Shown here: one piece after another, positions 1 through 7,947 of the stretch
Numbering within the stretch: position 1 is the stretch's first letter
How the letters are laid out: each line of letters opens with the position of its first letter
Source of the DNA: DASXMX01 sp036794395
GTDB lineage: Bacteria > Planctomycetota > Phycisphaerae > Tepidisphaerales > Tepidisphaeraceae
DNA length: 8,316 nt
NCBI GenBank assembly: GCA_036794395.1
Contig: DAIRGS010000308.1
Location: 1-8,316, forward strand
Reading direction: 5' to 3'
Made by a program: the position numbers and the translations under genes
Notes under the pieces: generated by a model
Seen by the model: only the letters and a program-made list of their open reading frames with translations
Told to the model about the DNA's origin: nothing
Database searches by the model: none

Positions 1-20
1 TCCTTGACCGCCACCGAAGA
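1..20. other. Left window edge, downstream of the operon's third gene
   Basis: Only 20 bases remain after the stop codon of the coiled-coil membrane protein. No start codon, Shine-Dalgarno site or terminator can be recognised here. Whether the operon continues to a fourth gene on the minus strand cannot be decided from this window. Confidence 0.6.
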
Positions 21-2573
21 TTACCCCAAATCAAAGGCGTGACAAAGCACTAGTTGCTTTTCAACCTGGGGACCGGTTGCTTCGCCCATCCAGTCATAGA
101 CGCCGTGGTTGGCTGACAGCGCGTTTTGCAGCAGGAGCCCTTTGAGGACGATGTTCATATCCGGCTTGGCGACCAGATCCCCGACAATCCGGCAGCCAAC
201 GACTTCCCAGTCTGAGAAATCCAGAGCCGTGATGCGCTCCAACTCGGCCGCGGCGAAGACCGCTTGCGGGCTCACCGATGGCGCGTCGCTCTTTAACTGC
301 TCAATTAGCTTCCGCGTCGTCTTGCTGATGTCTGGTGAGAGAACGGCGTCGAACCTGTACGTCCCGACCTGCCCGTTTATTTTCGATGGTTGGGGTTTGC
401 AAGTGGGCAGCACGTAATAGCGATCACCGGCTACTGTATCAAGGCACCTCAAGTCGTGGACGAGCGGGTTGTCCATGAGATCAAAGAAGGATTTTTTCCA
501 CGGCCCATCCTTGGCAGAAACTTTGAGGCCCAGTTCGAGGTAATCGAGGTAGTTTTTCACCGGCTTGGCGACGGGAAAAGCGCTGACTGGGAAGTCTTTC
601 AGATACTGGCGGAGCTGCGCCGCGCGTGCTTCGGCGCTGGGGTAGGATGCCGGGATGGGAACGCCGGTCCATCCGACCGCGACGCGGTCCCAGGCTTCGG
701 CCGCTTTTTCCGCTCCGGCCATTCTCAGGACTTGCTGAAAATCCGCGATGCGGGGTGAATTGGGGCATTTATCAATATACCCCTGAAGTGCCGCCGCGCG
801 TTGCTCGGGGCCGGTTGCCAGCGCGACCCTCTGCAAAAGCGACTGCTCCAGATTTACCAATCCGACTTGGGCCTGCTTCTGCTTCAGAAGGGCCATGATC
901 GATTCGACCTGGGCCTTGAAAAGGTCCGGCGAAATCTGCCCTTGCACCGCGGCGAGCGCATTTCCGCGCCGCCGGAGTTCTTCAAGCTGTTTCTCGAAAT
1001 GGTCCGGATGCTCCTTTAGAAGGGCGGCGGTGAGTGTCTTGCCGATGTCGGTCGCCAGCGCGCTGCCATCAGCGCTGAACCGCGCATCTCTTTCGTGCTG
1101 TTGCGCGCGGGCGAAGTCATCTATCTTCTCGCGGAGCTGCCCAACCCCTTCGGTTTCTGCCTTTGTCCTGGCAAGTGATGCCGCCTGTTGCAGCGATTTG
1201 GCGTCGGGATGTTCGACGCCAGCATCGGTCGCCGCGGCGAGCCGAGCTTGGAAATCGGTTGTTCGCTGCCTCTCCGCCGCCAGGGTTTGATTCAGTTCGG
1301 CCACCGCGCGAACCACGATCGGGTTTCCAGCGATGCGCGGGTGCTGATCCAGCACCTGCTTCATAAGCAACTGGCCACGTTCGGCATCACCCTGTTCCAC
1401 CAATGTCTGGGCTTCGCGGAGGGCGATCTCGGTATCGCGCGCTTCGCGGGCGCGGACGCTTTGATAGGCGAAGAAAATGGCGGTTCCGGCGGCGAGAACA
1501 AAGATTGCCGCGATGGCCGCGTAGAGCATCGTTCGCCGGTGCCGGCTTGCCGCTTCAAGGGACGCGATGCGTTGCCGGTACCGTTCGAGGAGTCGTTCCG
1601 GAATCTCGAGCCCGAATTGCCGCACCGCTTCATGGGCCGTCTCCAACTCGACGGCTGGCGCATCGGTGTCGATCGCCTGCTGCAATTGGTTGCAGGCTTC
1701 CATGAACTGGGCCTCGGTCTGGCGAAGCCGCTGCTGTTGGGCCACCCAATCGGAAATCGGCGCGATCTGTTCCTTCAGGTCCGCCGGGAGATTCAAATGC
1801 GACGCGGCGACGATCGCCAGCCATTGCCCCAGCAATTTTCGGGTCTCGTCAAACGCCATCGCGCCATACGCATCGTGCAGCGCGGGCAGGAGCTTGCGGA
1901 GTTCGGCTTCAGCGCTGACTCCGCGCAGTCGGGCGGCCGTGTCCCGCGCCATGCGGCGAAGCTCCGGCGGAACGGTCTCCCGCCAATCCCCGGCGTCAAG
2001 CTCGTCCTGAATCTGCTGCGCCGCGCCCGCATTCCCGCCCCGCGCCACTTGCGGCATGGACGCCCGAACCTCCTCCATCCGGCTCCGCTCGTACGCCCTG
2101 ATGTCTTCATCCCAAAATGGCCCCGCCGGGTCCCGCTGGCCCAATTGACGAATGATGCCAAGCCGCTTGGTCATTGGCGCGTGCGCCAGCGCCAGCAGCC
2201 GATGATGCGCTAGCAACGCCTCCAGCGGCTGGGTCTCAGCGTAAGCCTCATTCAGTGCCGCCGCGGCTTCCAGCAGCAACGGCGGGGCCTGCGGAAGGTC
2301 GTATTGAAAACAGATCTGCGCCCAATCCTGCACTTCGGGAAGGTCCAACGCCGCCACCAGATCAAGCAGACTGGGCGCTTGCTCGGCAAGGTGTATCGCC
2401 TCCGACCGCAACCCTTTTTGAAGATACTGCGAGGAATGCCGCAAGCGGTCATTGGCCTCTGTACAAAGCTTCGCGTACTGACCCGCCAGATTGCGCAGCT
2501 CGTCCGAAGCCGTCTGATTCGTGGACGCGAGGAAGGCACGGATGTTGTCGACCGTATGCTGGTAGTCTGACAT
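21..2573 (-). CDS. Large helical single-span membrane protein, third gene of a GTPase/GAP1 operon, function unknown
   Basis: I do not recognise a family for this 850-residue protein. Residues 1 to about 345 are almost entirely helical and charged, with no signal peptide. Residues about 349-371 form one strong membrane span (start TMLYAAIAAIF), preceded by a basic RHRR patch that suggests the N-terminus is cytosolic. Residues about 375-620 are again helical, with coiled-coil and loosely TPR-like stretches. The last 230 residues look more globular, with scattered cysteines. I start at the ATG at 2573, because AAGAAG lies 8 bases upstream and the stop of the preceding gene is 5 bases away. A GTG at 2582 overlapping that stop (GTGA) is an alternative adding three residues. 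Tight spacing puts it in one operon with the GAP1-N2 protein and the GTPase, so it is probably the membrane partner or scaffold of that system. No catalytic motif was seen. Confidence 0.85.
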   Translation of the reverse strand: MSDYQHTVDNIRAFLASTNQTASDELRNLAGQYAKLCTEANDRLRHSSQYLQKGLRSEAIHLAEQAPSLLDLVAALDLPEVQDWAQICFQYDLPQAPPLLLEAAAALNEAYAETQPLEALLAHHRLLALAHAPMTKRLGIIRQLGQRDPAGPFWDEDIRAYERSRMEEVRASMPQVARGGNAGAAQQIQDELDAGDWRETVPPELRRMARDTAARLRGVSAEAELRKLLPALHDAYGAMAFDETRKLLGQWLAIVAASHLNLPADLKEQIAPISDWVAQQQRLRQTEAQFMEACNQLQQAIDTDAPAVELETAHEAVRQFGLEIPERLLERYRQRIASLEAASRHRRTMLYAAIAAIFVLAAGTAIFFAYQSVRAREARDTEIALREAQTLVEQGDAERGQLLMKQVLDQHPRIAGNPIVVRAVAELNQTLAAERQRTTDFQARLAAATDAGVEHPDAKSLQQAASLARTKAETEGVGQLREKIDDFARAQQHERDARFSADGSALATDIGKTLTAALLKEHPDHFEKQLEELRRRGNALAAVQGQISPDLFKAQVESIMALLKQKQAQVGLVNLEQSLLQRVALATGPEQRAAALQGYIDKCPNSPRIADFQQVLRMAGAEKAAEAWDRVAVGWTGVPIPASYPSAEARAAQLRQYLKDFPVSAFPVAKPVKNYLDYLELGLKVSAKDGPWKKSFFDLMDNPLVHDLRCLDTVAGDRYYVLPTCKPQPSKINGQVGTYRFDAVLSPDISKTTRKLIEQLKSDAPSVSPQAVFAAAELERITALDFSDWEVVGCRIVGDLVAKPDMNIVLKGLLLQNALSANHGVYDWMGEATGPQVEKQLVLCHAFDLG

Positions 2574-2578
2574 GACGA

Positions 2579-5056
2579 TCACTTCTTGTTGGGCAACTCC
2601 ACAGGGAGCTCGAACACTCGAACTCCGTTTTGATAAGCAATCGCAAAACGAAAACTACTTATTTCGGATTCTAAGTTACTAAGCATATCTTGCTCTCTAG
2701 CTAGTGGTTCCATCAACGTATCCGCGAAGTGCTTCAGTTTGTCCAATTCCTCCTTGGCCTTGTTGTCATGTTCCGGTTTTGGCCTCTTGTTTTCAGAAGA
2801 TGCGTCGGAATTCGCTTTCCACTGCATTTTGTAATTCCCAAAGGCATTAGTGTAATTTTCCGGATTCTTATCAGCCCTGATCGATTTTCCGATTGCTTCC
2901 ACGTCAGCGTTATCCGAAATCTGCTGGTTTTCACGGAGATTCTTCACAGCCTTGGCGATGTCGTTATTCAAGTGCTTCAACTGTTGAAACGTGTAATCGC
3001 TATTACATTTCAGGGTCAGTGTCTTTGGGTCAAATTCCTCATTGAATGTGAAATCGGGTTGGCCGCGGGCCGTGTATTTAATAACTTGCTCGGAATTGTC
3101 GCCATGTTGCAATGGCTGAGTCTCAGCCTGCCAACCCGTGAAAGTCGTCTGCTGTATCCGCAGGCATTTCACAAGCGCGGGTGTGGGGAGGTTCGGAATC
3201 GTCTGTCCTTGTCGCAGGACGTCAGGATTAACCGCGGGCAATTTTTTGACATCCTGGAATGTCAGCTTCAACCTTTGGTCATGCCCATCATCCAAAATCA
3301 GAATCGAGCCAAGGAGTACGGGTTCTGCGGATTTCCTCAGATCAGGGTCGATGCGGTCCCACGTGATTTCGACCTTTACACCAACAACGGCAATAGTGGC
3401 CAGTCGAGGATGCTGGCCGTCCAATGCGGATGTTGAGGAATATATTACAACATTGGTGTTATTGTCATTGGGAGTAAGCAATACATCCCCGCAGGTATCC
3501 CCCTTTTTAGGAAGTTCGAGCGAAATATGATGTACGTCAGCGATCTTCCACCCGCTTGGGCACGCATACCGGTCAGTCAATACAGATGTAGTCGAATGGT
3601 TCTCCTCTTTGCTCAGAACAAGTTCGATAGGTGCGCGCTCAATTGGCTTGGGCATCGAATTGGCCGGTGCGGGCTGGGGCTGAGCAACCGCGGCCGGTTG
3701 CGCGATGACGTTGTTAGCTTGGTTCTTTGAGTTCTCCGCACCGGGTTTAGCTGAGCCCTTGATGGTGTCATCGCCCGATTGCACAGGCGACGGCTGTGTT
3801 GTTTGCCCTCCCGCCGGTGAGCTAGTGGCGACATCGCGCATCGGATGCTCCGTCGGTGACCGGCGCTTTGAGTCGTTGGGAGACGACTTGGCAGTGGATT
3901 CAGGCGGTAAGATACTGCTATCTGCAATCACAAGGGGTCGGTGATCCCGTACGATCGCCAAGCTATAACCCAGCACCGCCCCGCCTAAGAGGCATGCTGC
4001 GACCAACAGCACTACGACAGCAACCGGTACTCCGTGGCGAGTCGCGACGTTGCGAGGATACTCAGGTCGTTGCCCACCCAATTGGCCTATCAGAGTGGGA
4101 TCTTCCAAAACGGTCGAGGCGTCCGCTCCAAGTCGCTTTCGGGCGCGCTCGGAAGATCCTGTCATATTCGTGGCAACTTCATGGCTTCTGGTGAAAAGCA
4201 GGGGATCAGCGCGTTTCTCTGTGCGCGGATTGGCCGCGAATTCCTCGACGTTCGCTTCAGTTGGCAATTGGCCGGAGCGCGCAGCCACGGCCAGCGGACT
4301 TGCGGGCGGCGCGCCTAGTTGACGTGTCAGATCCACAATCCCCGCCCCCATCCGCACGGCTTCCTTCGCCGCCGGCGAACCGGCTACGACAAACCGCCAG
4401 GCGCATGAGAGTCCGATCGGAAGTTCCGTGAAGTAGGTGCTGAAGGTGACTTGCCAGCGCAGCCCCGGCGGGAGCAGCGACAGCGATTCCTCGATCAGCG
4501 GAAGCACCTGGGTTCCCGGAGCGTAGATGACGTAGAAGGGCTTCTCGGGATTGGTGCGGAATCCATCCGCCAATACGCCGCCCCATCCCGCATCGCCGGT
4601 CAGCGCGGCCCACGCGGTGCAGGGGCGGGGGCTGCGATCACCGTCCGGCAAGGTTCGCGCGCTGAGAATTTGCGGCTCATGCGGCCAGTCCGACTGCATC
4701 ACGCCCGGCTGAAGCATCATCCACGCCGGCCCGGCGGAGGACTGCTCGCCGGCCTCCAGCACCAGATGATGAGCGAATTTGTTGGAACGCTGGGTGTAAT
4801 CGACGCCAGCAAAAGCCACGCGTGATAAAACGCTGCGCGGCTTTCCCGCTACCGTCACGCGCCAATGCGACCCGTTGACCGGATTGCGATCGGCGGATGG
4901 GTCGCCCAAGGGGAAGACCGGCCGGTATCCGCTGAGCGATTCCAGCCGTTCCACCAGCGCTGCCGGCATGTTGGCGCTCATGGCGACGGTGCAAAAGCCC
5001 TTGGAGCCGGGTTTCAATCCGCGCGGTACCGAAGTGTAGATCAGTTCCTGACTCAT
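2579..5056 (-). CDS. GAP1-N2 domain protein with a central membrane span and an outer domain
   Basis: This 825-residue protein begins with a domain (about residues 1-265) that I read as GAP1-N2, GTPase-associated protein 1 N-terminal type 2. The opening LIYTSVPRGLKPGS, the segment MPAALVERLESLSGY and the later FSTYFTELP and CAWRF are what I remember of that family; this is recall, not a search result. Residues 343-369 form one membrane span. Residues about 370-470 are a Pro/Ser/Gln-rich, probably disordered linker. Residues about 475-690 look beta-rich and contain cysteines 499, 522, 631 and 684, which could form disulfides outside the cytoplasm. Residues about 690-803 are helical, and two short strands close the protein. 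GAP1 proteins are linked to partner GTPases in predicted conflict systems, and a GTPase gene lies 31 bp upstream. The start has AGGA 5 bases ahead. DNA for the outer domain is far lower in GC than the rest. Confidence 0.85.
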   Translation of the reverse strand: MSQELIYTSVPRGLKPGSKGFCTVAMSANMPAALVERLESLSGYRPVFPLGDPSADRNPVNGSHWRVTVAGKPRSVLSRVAFAGVDYTQRSNKFAHHLVLEAGEQSSAGPAWMMLQPGVMQSDWPHEPQILSARTLPDGDRSPRPCTAWAALTGDAGWGGVLADGFRTNPEKPFYVIYAPGTQVLPLIEESLSLLPPGLRWQVTFSTYFTELPIGLSCAWRFVVAGSPAAKEAVRMGAGIVDLTRQLGAPPASPLAVAARSGQLPTEANVEEFAANPRTEKRADPLLFTRSHEVATNMTGSSERARKRLGADASTVLEDPTLIGQLGGQRPEYPRNVATRHGVPVAVVVLLVAACLLGGAVLGYSLAIVRDHRPLVIADSSILPPESTAKSSPNDSKRRSPTEHPMRDVATSSPAGGQTTQPSPVQSGDDTIKGSAKPGAENSKNQANNVIAQPAAVAQPQPAPANSMPKPIERAPIELVLSKEENHSTTSVLTDRYACPSGWKIADVHHISLELPKKGDTCGDVLLTPNDNNTNVVIYSSTSALDGQHPRLATIAVVGVKVEITWDRIDPDLRKSAEPVLLGSILILDDGHDQRLKLTFQDVKKLPAVNPDVLRQGQTIPNLPTPALVKCLRIQQTTFTGWQAETQPLQHGDNSEQVIKYTARGQPDFTFNEEFDPKTLTLKCNSDYTFQQLKHLNNDIAKAVKNLRENQQISDNADVEAIGKSIRADKNPENYTNAFGNYKMQWKANSDASSENKRPKPEHDNKAKEELDKLKHFADTLMEPLAREQDMLSNLESEISSFRFAIAYQNGVRVFELPVELPNKK
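2582..2587 (-). promoter_or_regulatory. Shine-Dalgarno site of the third operon gene
   Basis: AAGAAG on the minus strand overlaps the last codons of the GAP1-N2 gene and ends 8 bases before the ATG at 2573. It favours that ATG over the GTG at 2582, which directly abuts the same purines and so has no properly spaced site. Confidence 0.6.
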
Positions 5057-5061
5057 TGATG

Positions 5062-5065
5062 TCCT
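5062..5065 (-). promoter_or_regulatory. Shine-Dalgarno site of the GAP1-N2 gene
   Basis: AGGA on the minus strand sits 5 bases before the ATG at 5056, within the 31-bp gap after the GTPase stop. It fixes the start codon and allows independent initiation without overlap coupling. Confidence 0.7.
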
Positions 5066-5087
5066 GAACCAGTGGTTCCCGGCAATC

Positions 5088-6596
5088 TCACGCCCTTTGC
5101 GCTACCGCGATCGGCGGAGGCTTGGCTTGAACAATCCGCGTGTTGCCCGCGACCAGTTCGGTGGTCCACTTGGCGAACATGTAGAGCAACGGAACTGCGG
5201 CCCAACGCGGTGCGATGTTCTTGGGCCGCACGTAGAGGCCGGGCTTGCCTTCGACGAGCTCGGGGCTGCACCCCAGGGCGCTGACTGGGATGTACACGAC
5301 GTGATCGCAGAAATCCTCGGCGGCCGAAACGATCTCCGGCGTCCACTTCAGAAGGACCCCGCGCAACTTCACCGAGAGTTGTTCGATCCGGGCCGAATCG
5401 ACCATCCCCAACTTCCCGGCTACCGAAGCCGGCAGGATGGGTTCCTGGGTCAGATCCTCCCCGATCAGCGCCGACCACACATCGGCTTTGGGGACAATCA
5501 CCATCAGTGGGCTTCCATGTTTTTTGTTGGGTGGAAGATTGGAATACTGGCGGACGCGCTGGGCTGCTTCCAGCAGCAGCGTCTCCTGCCGCTGGGAACT
5601 GCGATAAGTCCCCAACTGCGGATCCTGGCTCAGCGGGATGCACTGCTCACGGAAACGCGGATCTTGCGTGGGATCGAAGACAAACATCAACACTCGTGAG
5701 CGGGCCAGATGCATCGTGACCGGTGAACCGGCGCGATCCTTGCCCGGCTGGAAGCTCTCGCCGGCATTATCGTACATGCAGATGACGCGGCTGAGGCGTG
5801 CCCGCTGATCGGCGTGCGGATGGCGATCCGTTGGCCGGACGTTGAACAGGAATGGCCGTGGAAGCGTCACATCCTGACCGCCCAGATGGATCTGGTCATA
5901 CAACTCGCCCTGTTCCTCCGTTTTCCGGATGGCGACGTGCGCATTGGAGTCTTCGGGCAGAAACAGCGTTGCTTCGTATTCGTTGAGCGCCTGGTTTGAG
6001 ACAGTATCGGCATCGGTGAATGCCAGACCGAAATCCGCCGGCAGGTGCCGCCGCAGTTCCCAGGTCATGCTCGCGAGAAGGTAGGATTTGCCGCTCCGCG
6101 GGCCGCCAATCATGGATACAAACAGCGGCGCGGTTTCGATGACCGAGCGCGGGATCGGCAGATGGCAGCGCGGGCACGCGAGCGTGGGACATGTCATTCC
6201 GCGCGCGTCGATGGCCTGGCCATCCGGGGTAAAACGCGACGGAAGAAAACACCGGGCCTTTTCCGGGCCGAGAACGGCATCGCCCATCAAATCCGAATGC
6301 TGCGACACCCACAACGTCTGCTCGGGCGGGAACGCATGCCAGCAATGGGGGCAGATGACGCGCGACAACAAGCCGAGCGATCGCGCCATGTTCGCATCGG
6401 GCGGCTCGACGACTTCTGGAATGGCCTTGTCCGTCGCAACCTTAGCGGGACTTGAAGGTGGCGCGCCGGCGGCAACCTGATTGCACCGCTCGCAGTAGTA
6501 ATGCCCGCCCGCATCCCGAAAGCGTCGTGCGCTGGTCACGTCCGCACCGCATTTGATGCAGACTTTCTGCTCCGGTGTTGTTCCGACCGCCGACAT
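5088..6596 (-). CDS. Zinc-ribbon, P-loop GTPase-like protein (possible DO-GTPase2 type)
   Basis: This soluble 502-residue protein opens with a zinc ribbon (Cys13, 16, 35, 38). A second set follows: CPHC at 82-85 and CPRC at 141-144 bracket an insert of about 55 residues, probably one split ribbon. The P-loop domain then shows Walker A (G164 to S171, GGPRSGKS), the switch II motif DNAGE at 276-280 after a hydrophobic strand, a following strand and DP (FVFDP, about 305-309), the PKAD base-recognition motif at 369-372 and a final SAL at 439-441. This order fits a TRAFAC-type GTPase. It resembles what I recall of DO-GTPase2 proteins from conflict systems, but that subtype is inferred. No membrane span is visible. 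I chose the ATG at 6596 because AAGGGG lies 5 bases upstream; an ATG ten codons earlier (6626) lacks such a site. It is the first gene of the operon and most likely the cytosolic switch acting with the GAP1-N2 protein. Confidence 0.88.
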   Translation of the reverse strand: MSAVGTTPEQKVCIKCGADVTSARRFRDAGGHYYCERCNQVAAGAPPSSPAKVATDKAIPEVVEPPDANMARSLGLLSRVICPHCWHAFPPEQTLWVSQHSDLMGDAVLGPEKARCFLPSRFTPDGQAIDARGMTCPTLACPRCHLPIPRSVIETAPLFVSMIGGPRSGKSYLLASMTWELRRHLPADFGLAFTDADTVSNQALNEYEATLFLPEDSNAHVAIRKTEEQGELYDQIHLGGQDVTLPRPFLFNVRPTDRHPHADQRARLSRVICMYDNAGESFQPGKDRAGSPVTMHLARSRVLMFVFDPTQDPRFREQCIPLSQDPQLGTYRSSQRQETLLLEAAQRVRQYSNLPPNKKHGSPLMVIVPKADVWSALIGEDLTQEPILPASVAGKLGMVDSARIEQLSVKLRGVLLKWTPEIVSAAEDFCDHVVYIPVSALGCSPELVEGKPGLYVRPKNIAPRWAAVPLLYMFAKWTTELVAGNTRIVQAKPPPIAVAQRA

Positions 6597-6601
6597 GATG
6601 A

Positions 6602-6607
6602 CCCCTT
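6602..6607 (-). promoter_or_regulatory. Shine-Dalgarno site that decides the GTPase start
   Basis: AAGGGG on the minus strand ends 5 bases before the ATG at 6596. It is the best ribosome site in the window and lies inside the ten extra codons of the longer reading, so the upstream ATG at 6626 is probably not used. Confidence 0.75.
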
Positions 6608-6678
6608 TGATTGCCTGTGGCGACATGCCGTGCTAATGCACGCACTACGCAATATAGCTGGGGATTCGAGAGAATGGG

Positions 6679-6707
6679 ACTATAAGCGGTCCTACCCTAC
6701 AGAGCAA
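6679..6707 (-). promoter_or_regulatory. Candidate sigma70-like promoter of the GTPase/GAP1 operon
   Basis: On the minus strand, TTGCTC (6702-6707) and TATAGT (6679-6684) are separated by exactly 17 bases. The -10 matches the consensus at five of six positions; the -35 matches only at TTG. Transcription would start near 6672, giving a leader of about 75 bases before the GTPase ATG. It is the best pair I can see in the 253-bp gap between the aminotransferase and the GTPase. Confidence 0.4.
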
Positions 6708-6722
6708 ACATTTCCCGAATTT

Positions 6723-6737
6723 GTGTACCCCCTACAC
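6723..6737. promoter_or_regulatory. 15-bp inverted repeat upstream of the candidate promoter
   Basis: GTGTA and TACAC flank a five-base C-run (GTGTACCCCCTACAC on the plus strand). The centre lies about 58 bases upstream of the predicted transcription start of the GTPase operon, a position typical of activator sites. Binding is inferred from symmetry and place only. Confidence 0.3.
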
Positions 6738-6740
6738 CCC

Positions 6741-6766
6741 GTATTGGATCGTGGTATTGGATCGTG
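6741..6766. repeat. Perfect tandem duplication of a 13-bp unit
   Basis: GTATTGGATCGTG occurs twice with no gap (6741-6753 and 6754-6766). It lies between the aminotransferase stop and the predicted promoter of the GTPase operon, about 70-95 bases upstream of the inferred transcription start. It could be a recent slippage duplication or a doubled regulator site; the sequence alone does not say which. Confidence 0.9.
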
Positions 6767-6849
6767 GCCTGGCGACATTGGCACACTCACCCATTCGCGC
6801 TAGCTCGCCGGGAATGAAGTGAACTGGGTGCTCGGCGGTGGTTAAATGG

Positions 6850-7947
6850 CTACACGGCTTCGAGGACTTGCTTGGCGACGAAGCGCACCTGTTCTTCAGT
6901 GAGTTCGGGGTAGATGGGGAGGGCGAGGACTTCCTTGCAGGCGCGTTCGGTTTCGGGCAGGTCGCCTTCCTTTACGCCGAGGTATGCGAAGCATTCCTGA
7001 AGATGCAAGGGGATTGGGTAATAGACGGCGGTGCCGATTTTGTGGTCGGCGAGCTTCTGCTTGACGGCGTCGCGGTTGGGGACGCGGATGATGTATTGGT
7101 TGTAGATGCTCCAGTTGCCGGTTTCGATTTTCGGGGTGATCACGTTGCCGTTGCCGAGGAGCTTATTGTAAAGCGCGGCGTTCTTGCGGCGGGCTTCGTG
7201 CCAGTCGTTGAGGTGTTTGAGTTTGACGTCGAGCACCGCGGCCTGGATGGCGGCGAGGCGGAACATGCCGCCGATCAGCTTGTGGTGGTATTGATGGCCC
7301 GACCCGTGTACGCGGAGCAGACGGCAGGTGTTGGCAAAGTCGTCGTCGTTGGTGCAGATGGCGCCGGCATCGCCGAAAGCGCCCAGGTTCTTGGTGGGGT
7401 AGAAACTGAGGCAGCCGGCAAAGCCGTGGGCGCAGGCGGGTTTGTCGTGCTGCTTGGCGCCGATGGCCTGGGCGGCGTCTTCGATGACTTTTATCCCGTG
7501 CTTTTGGGCGATCGTGTTGATCGCGGCCATGTTGGCCATCTGGCCGAACAAGTGGACTGGGATGATCGCACGCGTGCGGGCGGTGACTTTTTCCTCGATC
7601 TTCGTTGGATCGATATTGAAGGTTTGAGGATCGATCTCGGCGAAGACGGGTTTTGCGCCTACGCGCGCGATGGAGCCGGCGGTGGCGAAGAACGTGAATG
7701 AGGGGCAGATGACTTCGTCGCCGGGCTTGAGATTCAGTGCCATGAGCGAGCAGAGCAAAGCATCGGTACCACTGGAGACGCCAATCGCATGCTTGGTCTG
7801 GCAATAGGCGGCCAGGTTCTTCTCAAATTTCTCAACGTGCGGGCCGAGGATGAGGGCCTGGGCATCGCACACTTCGTCGATTGCGCGACGGATCTCGTTG
7901 CGGAGGGGAAAATACTGGTCCTGAAGATCGAGGAGTTTTACTTCCAT
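6850..7947 (-). CDS. DegT/DnrJ/EryC1/StrS family nucleotide-sugar aminotransferase
   Basis: This complete 365-residue protein is a pyridoxal-phosphate enzyme of aspartate aminotransferase fold, cytosolic, in a family that transfers an amino group (usually from glutamate) to a keto sugar bound to a nucleotide. The signatures are SSGTDALL at 58-65, EDAAQAIGA at 156-164 with the ring-binding Asp157, and SFYPTKNLG at 181-189 with Lys186 as the Schiff-base lysine; FRLAAIQAA follows at 229-237. The length is normal for the family. The SFYPxKNLG form is typical of the sugar 3-aminotransferase branch (DesV, QdtB, WbpE-like), so a 3-amino sugar product is likely, but substrate cannot be read. I start at the ATG at 7947, where the family N-terminus (MEVKLLDLQDQY) begins. 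The open frame runs on to 8145, but the 66 extra residues look non-coding. No Shine-Dalgarno site precedes the ATG. It is separated by 252 bp from the downstream operon and is probably unrelated to it. Confidence 0.93.
   Translation of the reverse strand: MEVKLLDLQDQYFPLRNEIRRAIDEVCDAQALILGPHVEKFEKNLAAYCQTKHAIGVSSGTDALLCSLMALNLKPGDEVICPSFTFFATAGSIARVGAKPVFAEIDPQTFNIDPTKIEEKVTARTRAIIPVHLFGQMANMAAINTIAQKHGIKVIEDAAQAIGAKQHDKPACAHGFAGCLSFYPTKNLGAFGDAGAICTNDDDFANTCRLLRVHGSGHQYHHKLIGGMFRLAAIQAAVLDVKLKHLNDWHEARRKNAALYNKLLGNGNVITPKIETGNWSIYNQYIIRVPNRDAVKQKLADHKIGTAVYYPIPLHLQECFAYLGVKEGDLPETERACKEVLALPIYPELTEEQVRFVAKQVLEAV

Noticed and set aside
1188..2213. 341-residue open frame on the plus strand
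   Set aside because: It lies wholly antisense to the helical membrane protein, which has coherent helices and a membrane span, and its own translation is Arg/Gly-rich with no domain.
2729..3436. 235-residue open frame on the plus strand with hydrophobic stretches
   Set aside because: It is antisense to the outer domain of the GAP1-N2 protein; open length is explained by the lower GC and it has no ribosome site or motif.
6597..6626. Ten extra codons at the start of the GTPase
   Set aside because: The stretch contains the AAGGGG ribosome site of the ATG at 6596, and the upstream ATG has no comparable site.
6788..6830. Possible terminator after the aminotransferase (CACCCA and TGGGTG)
   Set aside because: The arms are only 6 bp with a 31-base loop and there is no T-run on the minus strand.
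6838..7701. 287-residue open frame on the plus strand
   Set aside because: It is the mirror of the aminotransferase; its Gly/Val/Asp-rich translation is typical of an antisense shadow.
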